A stretch of DNA of 64,000 bases from Pleomorphomonas sp. NRK KF1 (GCF_023721755.1 NZ_JAMDLH010000010.1:1-64000); one strand, 5' to 3'; counted from the first letter of the stretch, positions 38,737 to 47,933 are shown. The notes: generated from the sequence alone by a model not told the origin. A program made the numbers and translations.

Positions 38737-38787
38737 GGGCTGATGAATTTGCTGGCGGTTTCCCATGGTCTTCTGCCCATGTTTCGG

Positions 38788-39015
38788 TATCCAGTAATGG
38801 GGCCACTCGACATACTGGGCGACAGCGACGCCGGCATTCTCGACGAAGACCTGAGGGCAGTGTGCCTCGGCGCCCTCGCTATCGACCCCGCAGCGGCGCG
38901 CGAGCTGGCGCTGTCCTTCAGCTGGCGGCGCGCGGCCATGCAGTTTCTCGACAATGTCCGGCTTGCCAACGGCGAAACGCTGGATGAGGCGCCCTTCGTT
39001 CCGGCGACAGCGTAG
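38788..39015 (+). pseudogene. 3' fragment of the interrupted glycosyltransferase
   Basis: The frame reads YPVMGPLDILGDSDAGILDE, the C-terminal region that follows the nucleotide-sugar site in GT4 enzymes (the intact copy has YPVTGPIDVIGNAPVGVL here), then continues in high-GC codons to FVPATA. Nothing resembling the preceding 250 residues is left in this reading. Together with the stub at 34549 it marks the ends of the original gene. The first codons are less GC-rich than the rest, so the join may be a recombinant. Confidence 0.82.
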
Positions 39016-39131
39016 AACAATCCGGCGAACCAGGCTCGCCGGCCGGTTTGGCTCTCTGCGAGAAATTCCGGATTATCAACCTTGCCCCGCCCTTGTCGGA
39101 GCAGATTGCATGGTTGGGCTCCAGGCGGCGT

Positions 39132-39320
39132 TCAGACGGTCAGATCGACGTTCTTGCCCATGCCAGCCGGTGGCGGGGCAGAGGCTGCCGACTCGGCGGC
39201 CTTGCTCAGCAGGTCGGCGGCCGATTGGTCGGACTTGAGCGCCATCTTCATCACTGCCATGCCGATGTCGCTCTTGGTGCTGGCCTGCAGCATGGTCGAG
39301 GCGGTCGTCGCAATGTCCAT
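39132..39320 (-). CDS. YjfB-like putative motility protein
   Basis: The 62-residue protein begins MDIATTASTMLQASTKSDIG, then AVMKMALKSDQSAADLL, and ends PPAGMGKNVDLTV; this layout (MDI start, NVDxxV end) is that of the YjfB family of small putative motility proteins. The ATG at 39320 follows GAGGA. It precedes a CheZ-like gene on the same strand but is located downstream of it, so the two could share a transcript of motility genes. Confidence 0.75.
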   Translation of the reverse strand: MDIATTASTMLQASTKSDIGMAVMKMALKSDQSAADLLSKAAESAASAPPPAGMGKNVDLTV

Positions 39321-39496
39321 TTTCGGTCCTCGCGCCATCTGGTTGTTCCAGTGGCCAGAGTAGGCGACCGAAAGATTGACAAGCCGTTACTCCAGGCAGA
39401 ACCGACGACGCGAGAACCGGGCCGCTTATGACAACCGTCGGCCCGAGACAAACGTCTCGCGCCTCTCGGGAAACGCGCAGGGCGAACTGAGTTAAC

Positions 39497-40861
39497 TCAG
39501 GAGAACAGCGCCTGCCGTTCGGCCTTGGTCATCTTGGCGAAGGGATCGTCGGAATCCTTGCCCTGACGCACGGTGTCCGACACTTCCTTCAGCGCCTCTA
39601 TGGCCGTATCCACGGCTTCCGAAGCGATAGCCAGCGCTTCGTCGGTCGGCTCGACCTCGGCTTCCGGCTCGGCGGCATCGAACTCGATGCTGTCGGCTAG
39701 CGTCGCAGCATCTTCGTCGGCCTCGACGGCGTCGAACTCGATACTGTCGGCAAGGGCCGCGGCATCTTCCGGCAGATCGTCGCTCGCCTCGATGGCGTCG
39801 AACTCCATGCTGTCGGCAAGCGTCGCAGCATCTCCGATCGGGTCTTCGTCGGCTTCGACGGCATCGAACTCGATACTGTCGGCGAGGGCTGCCGCGTCTT
39901 CCGGCAAGCTCTCCTCGGTGTCGATCGAGTCGAAGTCGATACTGTCGGCAAGCGCTGCGGCGTCTTCGGGCGCGTCGGTCGGAATGGAGTCGAAGTCGAT
40001 CTGTCCGTCGGCCCCGACCATCGACGGGGCAGGGGCCTGCCCGAGCCCTGCCATGGCCTCGATGCGCTCGAAGTCCATCTCGTCGATGGCGTGGCTGGTG
40101 ACCGCGTCGAGAGCGGCGCGGTCGGCATCGGCGTCCTCGACCAGAAGATCGTCGACGAGGTTCTGCTCGATGCCTTCGCCGGCCAATGCCGGGCCATTGA
40201 GCAGGTGGGCATCAGGCCGGCTGTCGTGGGCGTTGACTTCGACGCGCCGATCGATCGAGGTCTTGTGGACCTCCTCGTCGTCCATGCCCCAGATCTCGAT
40301 CATCGCGTTGATGCGGTTTTCGAGATAGCGCAGGACCTGCACGACCTTCTGCGTGCGCTGGCCGGTCAGATCCTGGAACGAGCAGGCCATGTAGATGTTG
40401 GTGGTGAGGTTCTCGACCTCGTCGCAAAGCGCGTTGTCGACGCCGGCTTCGCGCATCGTCCAGGCGAGTTCCTGAATCTTCTCGGCCGAGCCAAGGATCT
40501 CGGAGGTGGCGCCCTCGGTCTGCTCGACGATGGCGTCGAGCTCGTTGGAGGCGCGGTCGAAGCGGCTCAGCGGCGAACGGCCGTCGCTCTTGATCTGCGC
40601 GATCTCCAGCTTGGTGCGCTCGATGGCATCCTTCATCTCGCCGATGTCGAGACGAATGCGGTCGGCGTCCGGGCGGCGCTCGCGTTTCAGCAGGGTCTCA
40701 AGGCGGCCGATGGCGCCCATCACCAGATCGGTATCGGCCGACCGATGACGCCGTGCGTATTCGAAGAGGAACCAGCGGCCCTTTTCCGTCTCCATGACGG
40801 CGGCTTCGATGGCCTCGTAATCGGATTCGCGCAAGGGCGAGAGGGCTTGCGAATTTTCCAT
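39497..40861 (-). CDS. CheZ-like chemotaxis phosphatase with acidic repeat tail
   Basis: The 454-residue protein has a helical N-terminal half with ACSFQDLTGQRTQKVVQVLR, the CheZ active-site motif (QDLTGQ), preceded by a long coiled region. CheZ dephosphorylates CheY-P. The C-terminal half is acidic and contains five copies of a 22-residue repeat, then a short helical end (DPFAKMTKAERQALFS). The last segment may be the CheY-binding tail. The ATG at 40861 is chosen; the open frame starts at 40942. Flagellar genes are not in the window. Confidence 0.68.
   Translation of the reverse strand: MENSQALSPLRESDYEAIEAAVMETEKGRWFLFEYARRHRSADTDLVMGAIGRLETLLKRERRPDADRIRLDIGEMKDAIERTKLEIAQIKSDGRSPLSRFDRASNELDAIVEQTEGATSEILGSAEKIQELAWTMREAGVDNALCDEVENLTTNIYMACSFQDLTGQRTQKVVQVLRYLENRINAMIEIWGMDDEEVHKTSIDRRVEVNAHDSRPDAHLLNGPALAGEGIEQNLVDDLLVEDADADRAALDAVTSHAIDEMDFERIEAMAGLGQAPAPSMVGADGQIDFDSIPTDAPEDAAALADSIDFDSIDTEESLPEDAAALADSIEFDAVEADEDPIGDAATLADSMEFDAIEASDDLPEDAAALADSIEFDAVEADEDAATLADSIEFDAAEPEAEVEPTDEALAIASEAVDTAIEALKEVSDTVRQGKDSDDPFAKMTKAERQALFS
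39670..39975. repeat. Tandem 66-base coding repeat in the CheZ-like gene
   Basis: The word TGTCGG recurs at 39691, 39745, 39811, 39877 and 39943: spacings 54, 66, 66, 66. Translated on the minus strand the unit is PEDAAALADSIEFDAVEADE with small changes. The copy nearest the gene's 3' end is shortened by four codons. Confidence 0.85.
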
Positions 40862-41012
40862 ATTTTCGCCGCAGACCCCTTTGTAGACGAAACGGACCAA
40901 GCTACAGGTAAAGCGCCGGCCGAAGACAGGCAAGCGATTCAATCGGGCGAGCCGCCATCATCGCCGCGAATCCTTCACAACGAGTTTATGCCGAGTTGCA
41001 CCGTTGACAAGA

Positions 41013-42212
41013 ATGATCGGGCGATTTGCCCCCGCCTATTTGATGAGCGCTTTCTACGCCATCGCCTTCTTCGTCAATGGAGTGATGACCCCATTCTTTC
41101 CTGTTCTCTTGCAGGTCAAGGGGCTCAGCGGCGAGCAGATCGCCTTCGTGCTGGCGACGCCGCAGGTGATGCGCATGTTCACCATGCCGGTGGTGAGCGG
41201 CCTTTCGGATCGGGCGGGCGATCGGCGCCACGTGATGGCCGGCGTCATCGGCCTGACGCTCGGCTTTGCCTTGCTGTTCGGCATTGCCAAGGGCGATATC
41301 GCGGTCATGGCGGTCGGTGCCGTTCTCCTGGTGCTGTCCTACTGCGTCGGGCCGCTTGCCGACGCCTTCGCCATGATCATGGACCGCCACGGCCTCGGCG
41401 AATACGGCAAGATGCGGCTCTGGGGCTCGGTGTCCTTCATTCTGGGCAACGTCGTCGGCGGCTATGCCATGGACCACTCCGGGTCGACGGCGGTGTATCT
41501 TCTGGTGCTGTTCGGCTTCGCCGTGGCCATGCTGTCGACGGTGGCCATTCCGCCGCCTCCGCCGGCGAACACCCAAACCTCGGCGGCGGCCCTCACCGTG
41601 CTGCGCAAGCCGGCGTTCCTCGCCGTGCTGCTGGGGCACGCCGTCAATCAGGCGGGACACGCCGCGCTCTACAGCTTCGGCACGATCCTCTGGCGCGCCA
41701 ACGGCTTTTCCGACTTCACCATCGGCATCTTCTGGGCCATCGGCGTCATTGCCGAGATCATCCTGTTCGCCTTGGCCGGACGGATGTTCCGCGTCGTCTC
41801 GCCGCTGAAGCTGATGGCCGGTGGCGCGGCGATCGGCTGCCTCCGCTGGCTGCTGTTCTCGCTGGACCTGCCGCTTTTGCCGACGCTGGTGCTGCAGGTA
41901 ATGCACGCCGGTTCCTTCGCGCTCGCCCATATCGGGCTGATGCGCTTCCTGCGCGAGGTGGTGCCCACCGAGCGCGCGGCGTCGGCGCAAGGCACCTTCG
42001 TCATCTTCAACGGCCTTGCCATGGCGCTCGGCACGGCGCTGGCCGGGCGGCTGGTGCCGGCGCTCGGCTCGGACGTCTATGTGGTGATGTCGATCTTCCC
42101 GATTATCGGCCTGATCATCCTGACGGCTGCCGGCGGCGGCGCCCGGCGTCTGCCGGCGCATGACGCGACGATGACCGTCAGCGTCGCCGCAGGTGAAGCC
42201 ACGGTGAGGTGA
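41013..42212 (+). CDS. MFS transporter, MFS_1-like (HcaT/3-phenylpropionate type)
   Basis: The 399-residue protein has about twelve hydrophobic segments. The opening APAYLMSAFYAIAFFVNGVM and FFPVLLQVKGLSGEQIAFVL, MDRHGLGEYGKMRLWGSVSF and AIGVIAEIILFALAGRMF are the hallmarks of the MFS_1_like/HcaT subfamily (PPP family). Substrate unknown. The ATG at 41013 and a TTG at 41004 are both possible; neither has a strong ribosome-binding site. Confidence 0.85.
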   Translation: MIGRFAPAYLMSAFYAIAFFVNGVMTPFFPVLLQVKGLSGEQIAFVLATPQVMRMFTMPVVSGLSDRAGDRRHVMAGVIGLTLGFALLFGIAKGDIAVMAVGAVLLVLSYCVGPLADAFAMIMDRHGLGEYGKMRLWGSVSFILGNVVGGYAMDHSGSTAVYLLVLFGFAVAMLSTVAIPPPPPANTQTSAAALTVLRKPAFLAVLLGHAVNQAGHAALYSFGTILWRANGFSDFTIGIFWAIGVIAEIILFALAGRMFRVVSPLKLMAGGAAIGCLRWLLFSLDLPLLPTLVLQVMHAGSFALAHIGLMRFLREVVPTERAASAQGTFVIFNGLAMALGTALAGRLVPALGSDVYVVMSIFPIIGLIILTAAGGGARRLPAHDATMTVSVAAGEATVR

Positions 42213-42220
42213 CTTCGGCC

Positions 42221-43201
42221 TCAGCCCCAGAGGTCGGGGTAGGGCGGATGGACGATCGAGCCGGAGAACATCAGACCTGGAACACGATCGCGGGCGAGCA
42301 GGAGCGGGCCGTCGATGTCGGCATACTGGGCGCGCTGGGCGGCGACGAAGGCCGGCGCCATGGCCAGCGAGCTCGACACCATGCAGCCGACCATGACGAT
42401 CAGCCCTTCCTCCTCGGCGGCGGCGATCATGTCCAGCGCCTCGGTGAGGCCGCCGGTCTTGTCGAGCTTGACGTTGACGGCGTCATAGCGGCCGACGAGC
42501 CGCTTGATGTCGGCGGTGGTATGGGCGCTTTCGTCGGCGCAGACGGGCACCGGCCGCTTGGCTTCGTCAAGATAGTCGTCGGCGCCGGCCGGCAGCGGCT
42601 GTTCGATCATGGCGACGCCGAGTTCGATGCAGGCCTCCATCATTTCCGGGAACATTTCCGGCGTCCAACCCTCGTTGGCATCGACGATGATGCGGCTGCG
42701 CGGCGCGGCGCGGCGAATGGCCACGAGGCGTTCGCGGCCCCCGTCGCCGCCGAGCTTCACCTTCAGCGTCGGCCGGTCGCTGGCCGATCTGGCAGCTTCC
42801 GCCATGGCGTCGACGCTGTCGAGCGAGATGGTGAAGGCCGTATTGACCGGTTCGAGCGGCGGCAGACCGAGCAGATGGGCGACGCCGCGCTGGGTCGCCT
42901 TGGCCTCGAGATCGATCAGCGCGCAGTCAAGCGCGTTGCGGGCGGCGCCGGGCGGCATGGTCGCGCGCAGGGCGAAGCGGTCTCCGCCCTTCTCTATGAA
43001 GTCGCGGACGGATTCGATCTGCGCCATCACGCTTTCGACGGTTTCGCCGTAGTGGGCGTAGGGCACGCCTTCGCCCCGTCCCGATACGGCATCCTCGCTG
43101 ATGGTGGCCTCCACGACGACCGCCTCCGTCTTGGAGCCGCGGGAGATGGTGAAGGTGCCGGCGATGGGAAACCTCTCGACGGCTAGGCTGAGCTTACGCA
43201 A
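42221..43201 (-). CDS. Dipeptide (L-Ala-D/L-Glu-type) epimerase
   Basis: The 326-residue enolase-superfamily enzyme has the catalytic lysine pair in TLKVKLGG (KxK) and NVKLDKTGGL, and metal ligands in IIVDANEGWTP, MIEQPLPAG and VCADESAHT. This pattern is that of L-Ala-D/L-Glu epimerases, which epimerise murein-derived dipeptides so they can be reused. A dipeptide importer is encoded in the same window, but not next to it. Convergent with the MFS gene, 8 bases apart. Confidence 0.87.
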   Translation of the reverse strand: MRKLSLAVERFPIAGTFTISRGSKTEAVVVEATISEDAVSGRGEGVPYAHYGETVESVMAQIESVRDFIEKGGDRFALRATMPPGAARNALDCALIDLEAKATQRGVAHLLGLPPLEPVNTAFTISLDSVDAMAEAARSASDRPTLKVKLGGDGGRERLVAIRRAAPRSRIIVDANEGWTPEMFPEMMEACIELGVAMIEQPLPAGADDYLDEAKRPVPVCADESAHTTADIKRLVGRYDAVNVKLDKTGGLTEALDMIAAAEEEGLIVMVGCMVSSSLAMAPAFVAAQRAQYADIDGPLLLARDRVPGLMFSGSIVHPPYPDLWG

Positions 43202-43612
43202 GGCGACCTCACATTGATTTCCGTGGCGGCGGGGCGGCTTCGACGGATGCCGCCGGCACGACGCCGGAAAAGCGTCCCATCATGGGGACCGAACAACTGT
43301 CCGTTTCAGTCAACTTTGTCCATCAGTTGGTCCACGGACGCTCGACCTCCGCGGCCGATCGCTCCCCAGACTAGAGATATCAAGGCCGAATGGGAATCCG
43401 TAAAGGGGCGCCGCTAGGTCGAAACCCTTATCTTTGGTCTAGCTGACGTCGGTCATGCGCCGACAGCGAAGCGCAGCACGTTCGAGGCTGGCGTCGGCGG
43501 TCGACGCTGATGTATCGTGCGTTCCTGTATTCGTCGTTACCGAGTCACAGGATCGGCGGGATGCTCGGCTGCGGCGCTTTCGGCGCGGCGAGGGTGCTCA
43601 AGGAGTAATGGC
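43202..43612. other. Intergenic region before the mla operon
   Basis: No coding sequence is convincing here. The region should carry the promoters of the divergent epimerase and mlaE genes. Small inverted repeats occur (GTCGG/CCGAC near 43446-43464 and GCCGAC/GTCGGC around 43460-43500), but no regulatory RNA or tRNA is recognisable. Confidence 0.4.
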
Positions 43613-44728
43613 GTGCAGTCGGCAGATGGGGCGCGGGACGATGTGACAGTGCTCGGCATTGCCGGCGACTGGACGGTGGAAACCGTTGGCAAGGTGTTGC
43701 CTTCCGTCGCGGATAAGGTGGCGCCCGGCCGGCATCTCGTTTTCGACGGGAGCGAACTTGGACGGTTCGACACCGCTGGCGCCTGGGCGCTCATCGGGTT
43801 GATGCGTCAGCAGGAGGAGGCTGGCGGTTCGTCCGAGCTCAAGGACTTTTCCAAGCCGGCAGCGACGCTGGTCGCAGAGATCGATCCGCTCGGCCGCGAG
43901 CGGTTGCCGGCACCGCCGCGTGTCAACCCGATCACCTGGACGCTGGAGGAGGTCGGTCGCGGCGCGGCGGGCATCGTCGAGGATGCCGTCCTGTTGCTGG
44001 CCACCCTGGGTGAGGCATCCGTCGCCTTCGTCGACGTGCTGCTGTTCAGGCGGCGCATGCGTTGGGCGGCCCTGTTCAACAACATCAGCCGCGCCTCCAT
44101 CCAGGCGGTGCCCATCATCGCGCTGATGAGCTTCCTGATCGGCATGATCATCGCCCAGCAGGGCGGCTTTTACCTCTCCACCTATGGCGCCGACGTGTTG
44201 GTGGTCGATCTCGTCGGCGTGTTGACCTGCCGTGAAATCGGCGTGCTGCTCACCGCCATCATGATCGCCGGTCGCTCCGGCGCGGCCTATACCGCCGAGA
44301 TCGGCTCGATGAAGATGCGCGAGGAGGTCGACGCGCTGAAGGTGCTCGGCCTGTCGCCGGTGGAGGTGCTGGTGTTGCCGCGCCTGTTGGCGCTGGTCAT
44401 CGCGCTGCCGATCCTGACGCTGGTGTCCGACCTGGCGGCGCTGGCCGGCGCCTGGGTGGTCGGGCTTTTCTACATCGGCATCCCCACCGATGTGTTCCTT
44501 GATCGCCTCAAGGCGGCCCTGACAATCACCTACGTGCTGATCGGCCTTGCCAAGGCGCCGTTCATGGCGGCGATCATCGGCCTGATCGCAGCCGTCGAGG
44601 GTATGAAGGTGAAAGGCTCGGCCGAGTCGCTCGGCGAGCACACCACGGCGGCGGTGGTGAAGGCCATCTTCATGGTGGTGGTCACCGACGGCGTTTTCGC
44701 CATGATCTTCGCGACGATCGGAATCTGA
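43613..44728 (+). CDS. mlaE: MlaE-type ABC permease with N-terminal STAS domain
   Basis: The 371-residue protein joins a STAS domain (about residues 1-95, GRHLVFDGSELGRFDTAGAW is the phosphorylatable/STAS core) to an MlaE/YrbE permease (about 115-371) with SFLIGMIIAQQGGFYLSTYG, EIGVLLTAIMIAGRSGAAYT and EIGSMKMREEVDALKVLGL. In E. coli the STAS part is the separate protein MlaB. The system moves phospholipids between the membranes. GTG at 43613 behind AAGGAG is the start; the frame is open from 43517. It lies 3 bases before mlaF. Confidence 0.92.
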   Translation: MQSADGARDDVTVLGIAGDWTVETVGKVLPSVADKVAPGRHLVFDGSELGRFDTAGAWALIGLMRQQEEAGGSSELKDFSKPAATLVAEIDPLGRERLPAPPRVNPITWTLEEVGRGAAGIVEDAVLLLATLGEASVAFVDVLLFRRRMRWAALFNNISRASIQAVPIIALMSFLIGMIIAQQGGFYLSTYGADVLVVDLVGVLTCREIGVLLTAIMIAGRSGAAYTAEIGSMKMREEVDALKVLGLSPVEVLVLPRLLALVIALPILTLVSDLAALAGAWVVGLFYIGIPTDVFLDRLKAALTITYVLIGLAKAPFMAAIIGLIAAVEGMKVKGSAESLGEHTTAAVVKAIFMVVVTDGVFAMIFATIGI

Positions 44729-44731
44729 CGG

Positions 44732-45526
44732 ATGAACGGCGAAGCGACGCGGCAGGATGAGGGGGAACGCGAGGCGGTGATTACCGCCCGGGGGCTCGTG
44801 GTCGGCTTTTCCGGCGAGCCTATCCTCGAAGACCTCGACATCGACGTCTGGCGCGGCGAGATCCTGGGCGTCGTCGGCGGCTCGGGCACCGGCAAGTCGG
44901 TGCTGCTCAGAACGATCATCGGCCTCAACCGGCCCTCGGCCGGCACCATCAAGGTATTCGGCAAGGATTTCGACGACATCTCCGGCCAGGAGCGGCAGGA
45001 CATCGGCCGGCGATGGGGCGTGCTGTTCCAGCAAGGGGCGCTGTTTTCCTCGCTCACGGTGCTGCAGAACGTGGCGGTGCCGCTTCACGAACACATGCGA
45101 CTGCCGGAGAAGCTGGCCGACGAGCTGGCGCGACTGAAGATCGAGATGGCCGGTCTGCCCGCCGATGCCTGCGCCAAGTATCCGGCGGAACTTTCGGGCG
45201 GCATGATCAAGCGAGCGGCGTTGGCGCGGGCGTTGGCGCTCGATCCGGACATCGTCTTCCTCGACGAGCCGACGGCCGGCCTCGATCCCATCGGCGCCGC
45301 CGAGTTCGACCAGCTGATCCTGAAACTGCGTGACACGCTGGGTCTTACGGTGTTCATGGTCACGCACGATCTCGACAGCCTGGTCACCATCACCGACCGT
45401 ATCGCCGTACTCGGCAATCGTCGCGTTCTGGTCGACGGGACCTTCGCCGAGCTCAAGTCCTTCGACCACCCATGGGTGCGCGCCTACTTCAACGGCCCGC
45501 GCGCCGAGCACTTTACCTTCGGATAG
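44732..45526 (+). CDS. mlaF: MlaF-type ABC ATPase
   Basis: The 264-residue ATPase carries Walker A GGSGTGKSVLL, the signature LSGGMIKRAALARALAL and Walker B IVFLDEPTAGLDP, and the SGxMxKR variant typical of MlaF. It drives lipid transport with MlaE. The start is 3 bases behind mlaE, the end 8 bases before the MCE gene, so this is one operon. Confidence 0.94.
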   Translation: MNGEATRQDEGEREAVITARGLVVGFSGEPILEDLDIDVWRGEILGVVGGSGTGKSVLLRTIIGLNRPSAGTIKVFGKDFDDISGQERQDIGRRWGVLFQQGALFSSLTVLQNVAVPLHEHMRLPEKLADELARLKIEMAGLPADACAKYPAELSGGMIKRAALARALALDPDIVFLDEPTAGLDPIGAAEFDQLILKLRDTLGLTVFMVTHDLDSLVTITDRIAVLGNRRVLVDGTFAELKSFDHPWVRAYFNGPRAEHFTFG

Positions 45527-45534
45527 GAAACGCC

Positions 45535-47187
45535 ATGGAATCTCGGGCCAACTACGCGGTGATCGGCGCCTTCGTCCTGGTCATGCTGACGCTTGGCCTC
45601 GCGTTCCTCGGCTGGCTCGGCAACGCCGGAGAAAGCCAGCGACAAGCCGAGATACGCGTGGTGTTCTCCGGGGCGGTGACAGGGCTTTCCACCGGTTCGG
45701 GTGTGCTGTTCAACGGCATCAAGATCGGCGAGGTGCGGGAGCTGAGGCTTGACGAGAAGGATCCGCGCACCGTCATCGCCATCATCCGCGTGAACCGCGA
45801 CGTGCCGCTCAAGACCGATACCCGCGCCATGCTGTCCTATCAGGGGCTGACCGGCGCGGCGACGCTTCAACTGGAGGGCGGCTCGCGCAACGCGCCGGGG
45901 GTGTTCGACGTGGCGCCCGACGGCATGCCGACGATGCTGGGCGAAATCTCACCCTTCCAGGATATTCTCGAAAGCGCGCGCAACGTGCTGACGCGCGCCG
46001 ACAGCGCCATGGCGGCGATCGACGATTTCGTGACGGAGAACGGCCCCGCCTTCAATCGCACCGTCAACAACGTGGAGAAGTTCTCGGCGGCGCTCGCCGA
46101 CAACTCCGACAACATTTCCAAGGCGATGGGCTCGATCTCGTCGGCGGCCGACTCCATCGGCGACATCTCGCGCGATCTCAAGGGCGCGGCGGCGCAGGTG
46201 ACGCGCATCCTCAACGCCGTCGATCCCCAGCGGGTGACGGAGATCACCGAACGGCTTACTGCCTCGTCGGAGCGGCTGACGGCCGTGCTGGAGCGCGCCA
46301 AGGTGATCGCCGATGGCATCGACCCCGAAGCGGTCAACGGCGTCGTCAACAACATAGCCGACGCCGCAAAGACGCTTGACGAGACCGTCGCCCAGGCGAA
46401 GGCGATCCTGACGGCGGTCGACCCGCAGGAAGTCGACCGTCTCGTGGCGAGCATCACCGCCACATCCGACGAGTTGCGCGCCACCGCGACGCGGGCTGAC
46501 GAGTTGCTGGCGGCCGTCGATACCGAGAAGGTGCAGTCGGTGGTGTCGGCCGTGGATACTGCCTCGCAGAACATTGCGGCGGCGTCCGGCTCGCTGGGCA
46601 TGGTGGTCGATGACGCGCGCCAGACGCTTGGCGCGGCGCGCGGCGTCGTCGAGGCGGTCGATCCGGCGAAGGTCCGGTCGACGGTGACCGACGTCAGCGA
46701 TTTTGCCGCCATGCTCAAGGGCTACAAGCCGCAGCTCGACGCCATCATGGCCGACGTCAACCGCGCCTCGGCCAGTCTTGCCAACCTTGGCGATACCATC
46801 GATGCGCGAACGCCCGACGTCGACCGCATCGTGCGCGACACGCGCACCCTCGCCGAGCAGCTGAACGGCATCGCCGCGCGGGCCGACGGCATTCTCCAGA
46901 AGGTGGATGGTTACGTCACCGGCGACGGGCAGGGGCTCGTGGCGGAGGCGACGGCGGCGGCGAAGTCGATCCGCGAGGTGGCCGACAAGCTGAATGCGCA
47001 GGTCGGACCGATCACCTCCAACGTCTCGAAGTTCTCCGGTCGCGGGCTCGACAGCTTTGTCGCGCTGGCCGATCAGGGTCGGCAGGCACTGGCACGGCTT
47101 GACCGCGTGCTGCAAGGCGTTGAAAAGAATCCGCAGCAGTTCATCTTCGGCGGGCAGGGCGTGCCGCAATACGCGCCGCGCCGCTAA
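45535..47187 (+). CDS. MCE-family (MlaD-like) lipid-binding protein, long form
   Basis: The 550-residue protein has one N-terminal membrane helix (ANYAVIGAFVLVMLTLGLAF), the MCE domain (residues about 40-120: GLSTGSGVLFNGIKIGEVRE and MLSYQGLTGAATLQLEGG) and a long alpha-helical tail of 420 residues rich in Ala, Asp, Thr and Val. MlaD of E. coli is only 183 aa. The tail may build a longer periplasmic bridge, as in other long MCE proteins. The ATG at 45535 replaces the open start at 45472. Confidence 0.9.
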   Translation: MESRANYAVIGAFVLVMLTLGLAFLGWLGNAGESQRQAEIRVVFSGAVTGLSTGSGVLFNGIKIGEVRELRLDEKDPRTVIAIIRVNRDVPLKTDTRAMLSYQGLTGAATLQLEGGSRNAPGVFDVAPDGMPTMLGEISPFQDILESARNVLTRADSAMAAIDDFVTENGPAFNRTVNNVEKFSAALADNSDNISKAMGSISSAADSIGDISRDLKGAAAQVTRILNAVDPQRVTEITERLTASSERLTAVLERAKVIADGIDPEAVNGVVNNIADAAKTLDETVAQAKAILTAVDPQEVDRLVASITATSDELRATATRADELLAAVDTEKVQSVVSAVDTASQNIAAASGSLGMVVDDARQTLGAARGVVEAVDPAKVRSTVTDVSDFAAMLKGYKPQLDAIMADVNRASASLANLGDTIDARTPDVDRIVRDTRTLAEQLNGIAARADGILQKVDGYVTGDGQGLVAEATAAAKSIREVADKLNAQVGPITSNVSKFSGRGLDSFVALADQGRQALARLDRVLQGVEKNPQQFIFGGQGVPQYAPRR

Positions 47188-47291
47188 AGGGGATCATGGA
47201 TCGCAACGGCTTTCGGCCCTGTGCGTTGTATCTCACGCATCCGGTTTTTCCGAAAAGGCCGCAGCGTTTCGGGCAGATGCTCTAGGAGGCT

Positions 47292-47915
47292 ATGTTGGTT
47301 TCAGCTCATCCGGGACGGCGATTGGTTTCCGCTGCTGCGCTCTGCCTGGCGTTCGCGCTCGCTGGCTGTTCGACGCTCGGTCTGGGGACGACGCCGAAAC
47401 CCGATGACATCTACGATCTCGCCGCTCCCACGGCCTTCGACGGGGCGATCAGACGGTCTTCTGCCCAGATTCTCGTGCCCTTGCCGAGCGCCAGCGATGC
47501 CCTGGCGTCGGAGCTGATCGCCGTGCGCTCCGATGGCGGCGCGATCTCCTATCTGCCGGGCGTGTCCTGGTCGGACGAACTGCCGCCGCTTGTGCAGACG
47601 ATCATGGTTCGGGCCTTCGAGAATTCGGGGCGGGTGAAGGCGGTCGGCAAGCCGGGCGAGAGTCTCGCCATCGACGATCAAGTGATCGTAGATATCCGCG
47701 CCTTCGAGCTGGATGTCACCGGCGCTCCCGTCGCGCATGTTGCGCTCGGCGTCAAGCTGCTGGACGAGCGGACCGGCAAGGTGCGCGCAAGCCGCGTGTT
47801 CGACGTCAGCCGTCCCTCGGCATCCGATCGACCGAAGGATGCCATCGCCGCCTTCGACCAGGCCGTATCGGCGGCTGTGGCCGACGTGGTCATCTGGACG
47901 GCGTCGACGCTGTAG
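47292..47915 (+). CDS. PqiC-like ABC-type transport auxiliary lipoprotein
   Basis: The 207-residue protein has a lipoprotein signal with lipobox LAGC (residues about 23-26) and the PqiC/DUF330 fold markers IYDLAAPTAFDG, LIAVRSDGGAISYLPGVSWS and VVDIRAFELDV-like IVDIRAFELDVTGAPVAHVA. It is likely anchored in the outer membrane and receives lipids from the MCE protein. It is last in the mla operon. AGGAGG lies only 2 bases before the ATG at 47292, so the TTG right after it may be used. Confidence 0.85.
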   Translation: MLVSAHPGRRLVSAAALCLAFALAGCSTLGLGTTPKPDDIYDLAAPTAFDGAIRRSSAQILVPLPSASDALASELIAVRSDGGAISYLPGVSWSDELPPLVQTIMVRAFENSGRVKAVGKPGESLAIDDQVIVDIRAFELDVTGAPVAHVALGVKLLDERTGKVRASRVFDVSRPSASDRPKDAIAAFDQAVSAAVADVVIWTASTL

Positions 47916-47933
47916 TTCGGCTCGGCGGTCGCT

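Larger units (their letters stand above)
34622..38787. mobile_element. AT-rich inserted segment inside a glycosyltransferase gene
   Basis: The segment between the two pieces of the broken glycosyltransferase differs strongly in base composition: the part from about 35200 to 38710 is visibly AT-rich with many AT-ending codons, while both flanks are GC-rich. Contents in order: decayed IS481-type transposase, inverted repeat copy, membrane protein gene, patatin-like gene, 437 bases of very AT-rich non-coding DNA, an intact glycosyltransferase, second inverted repeat copy. It is read as a horizontally acquired element or a stack of IS insertions. Exact ends and a target-site duplication were not established. 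Confidence 0.75.

Noticed and set aside
34600-39100. tRNA-associated genomic island with integrase
   Set aside because: No tRNA or tyrosine integrase was found at either edge; the only recombinase trace is the decayed IS481-type transposase.
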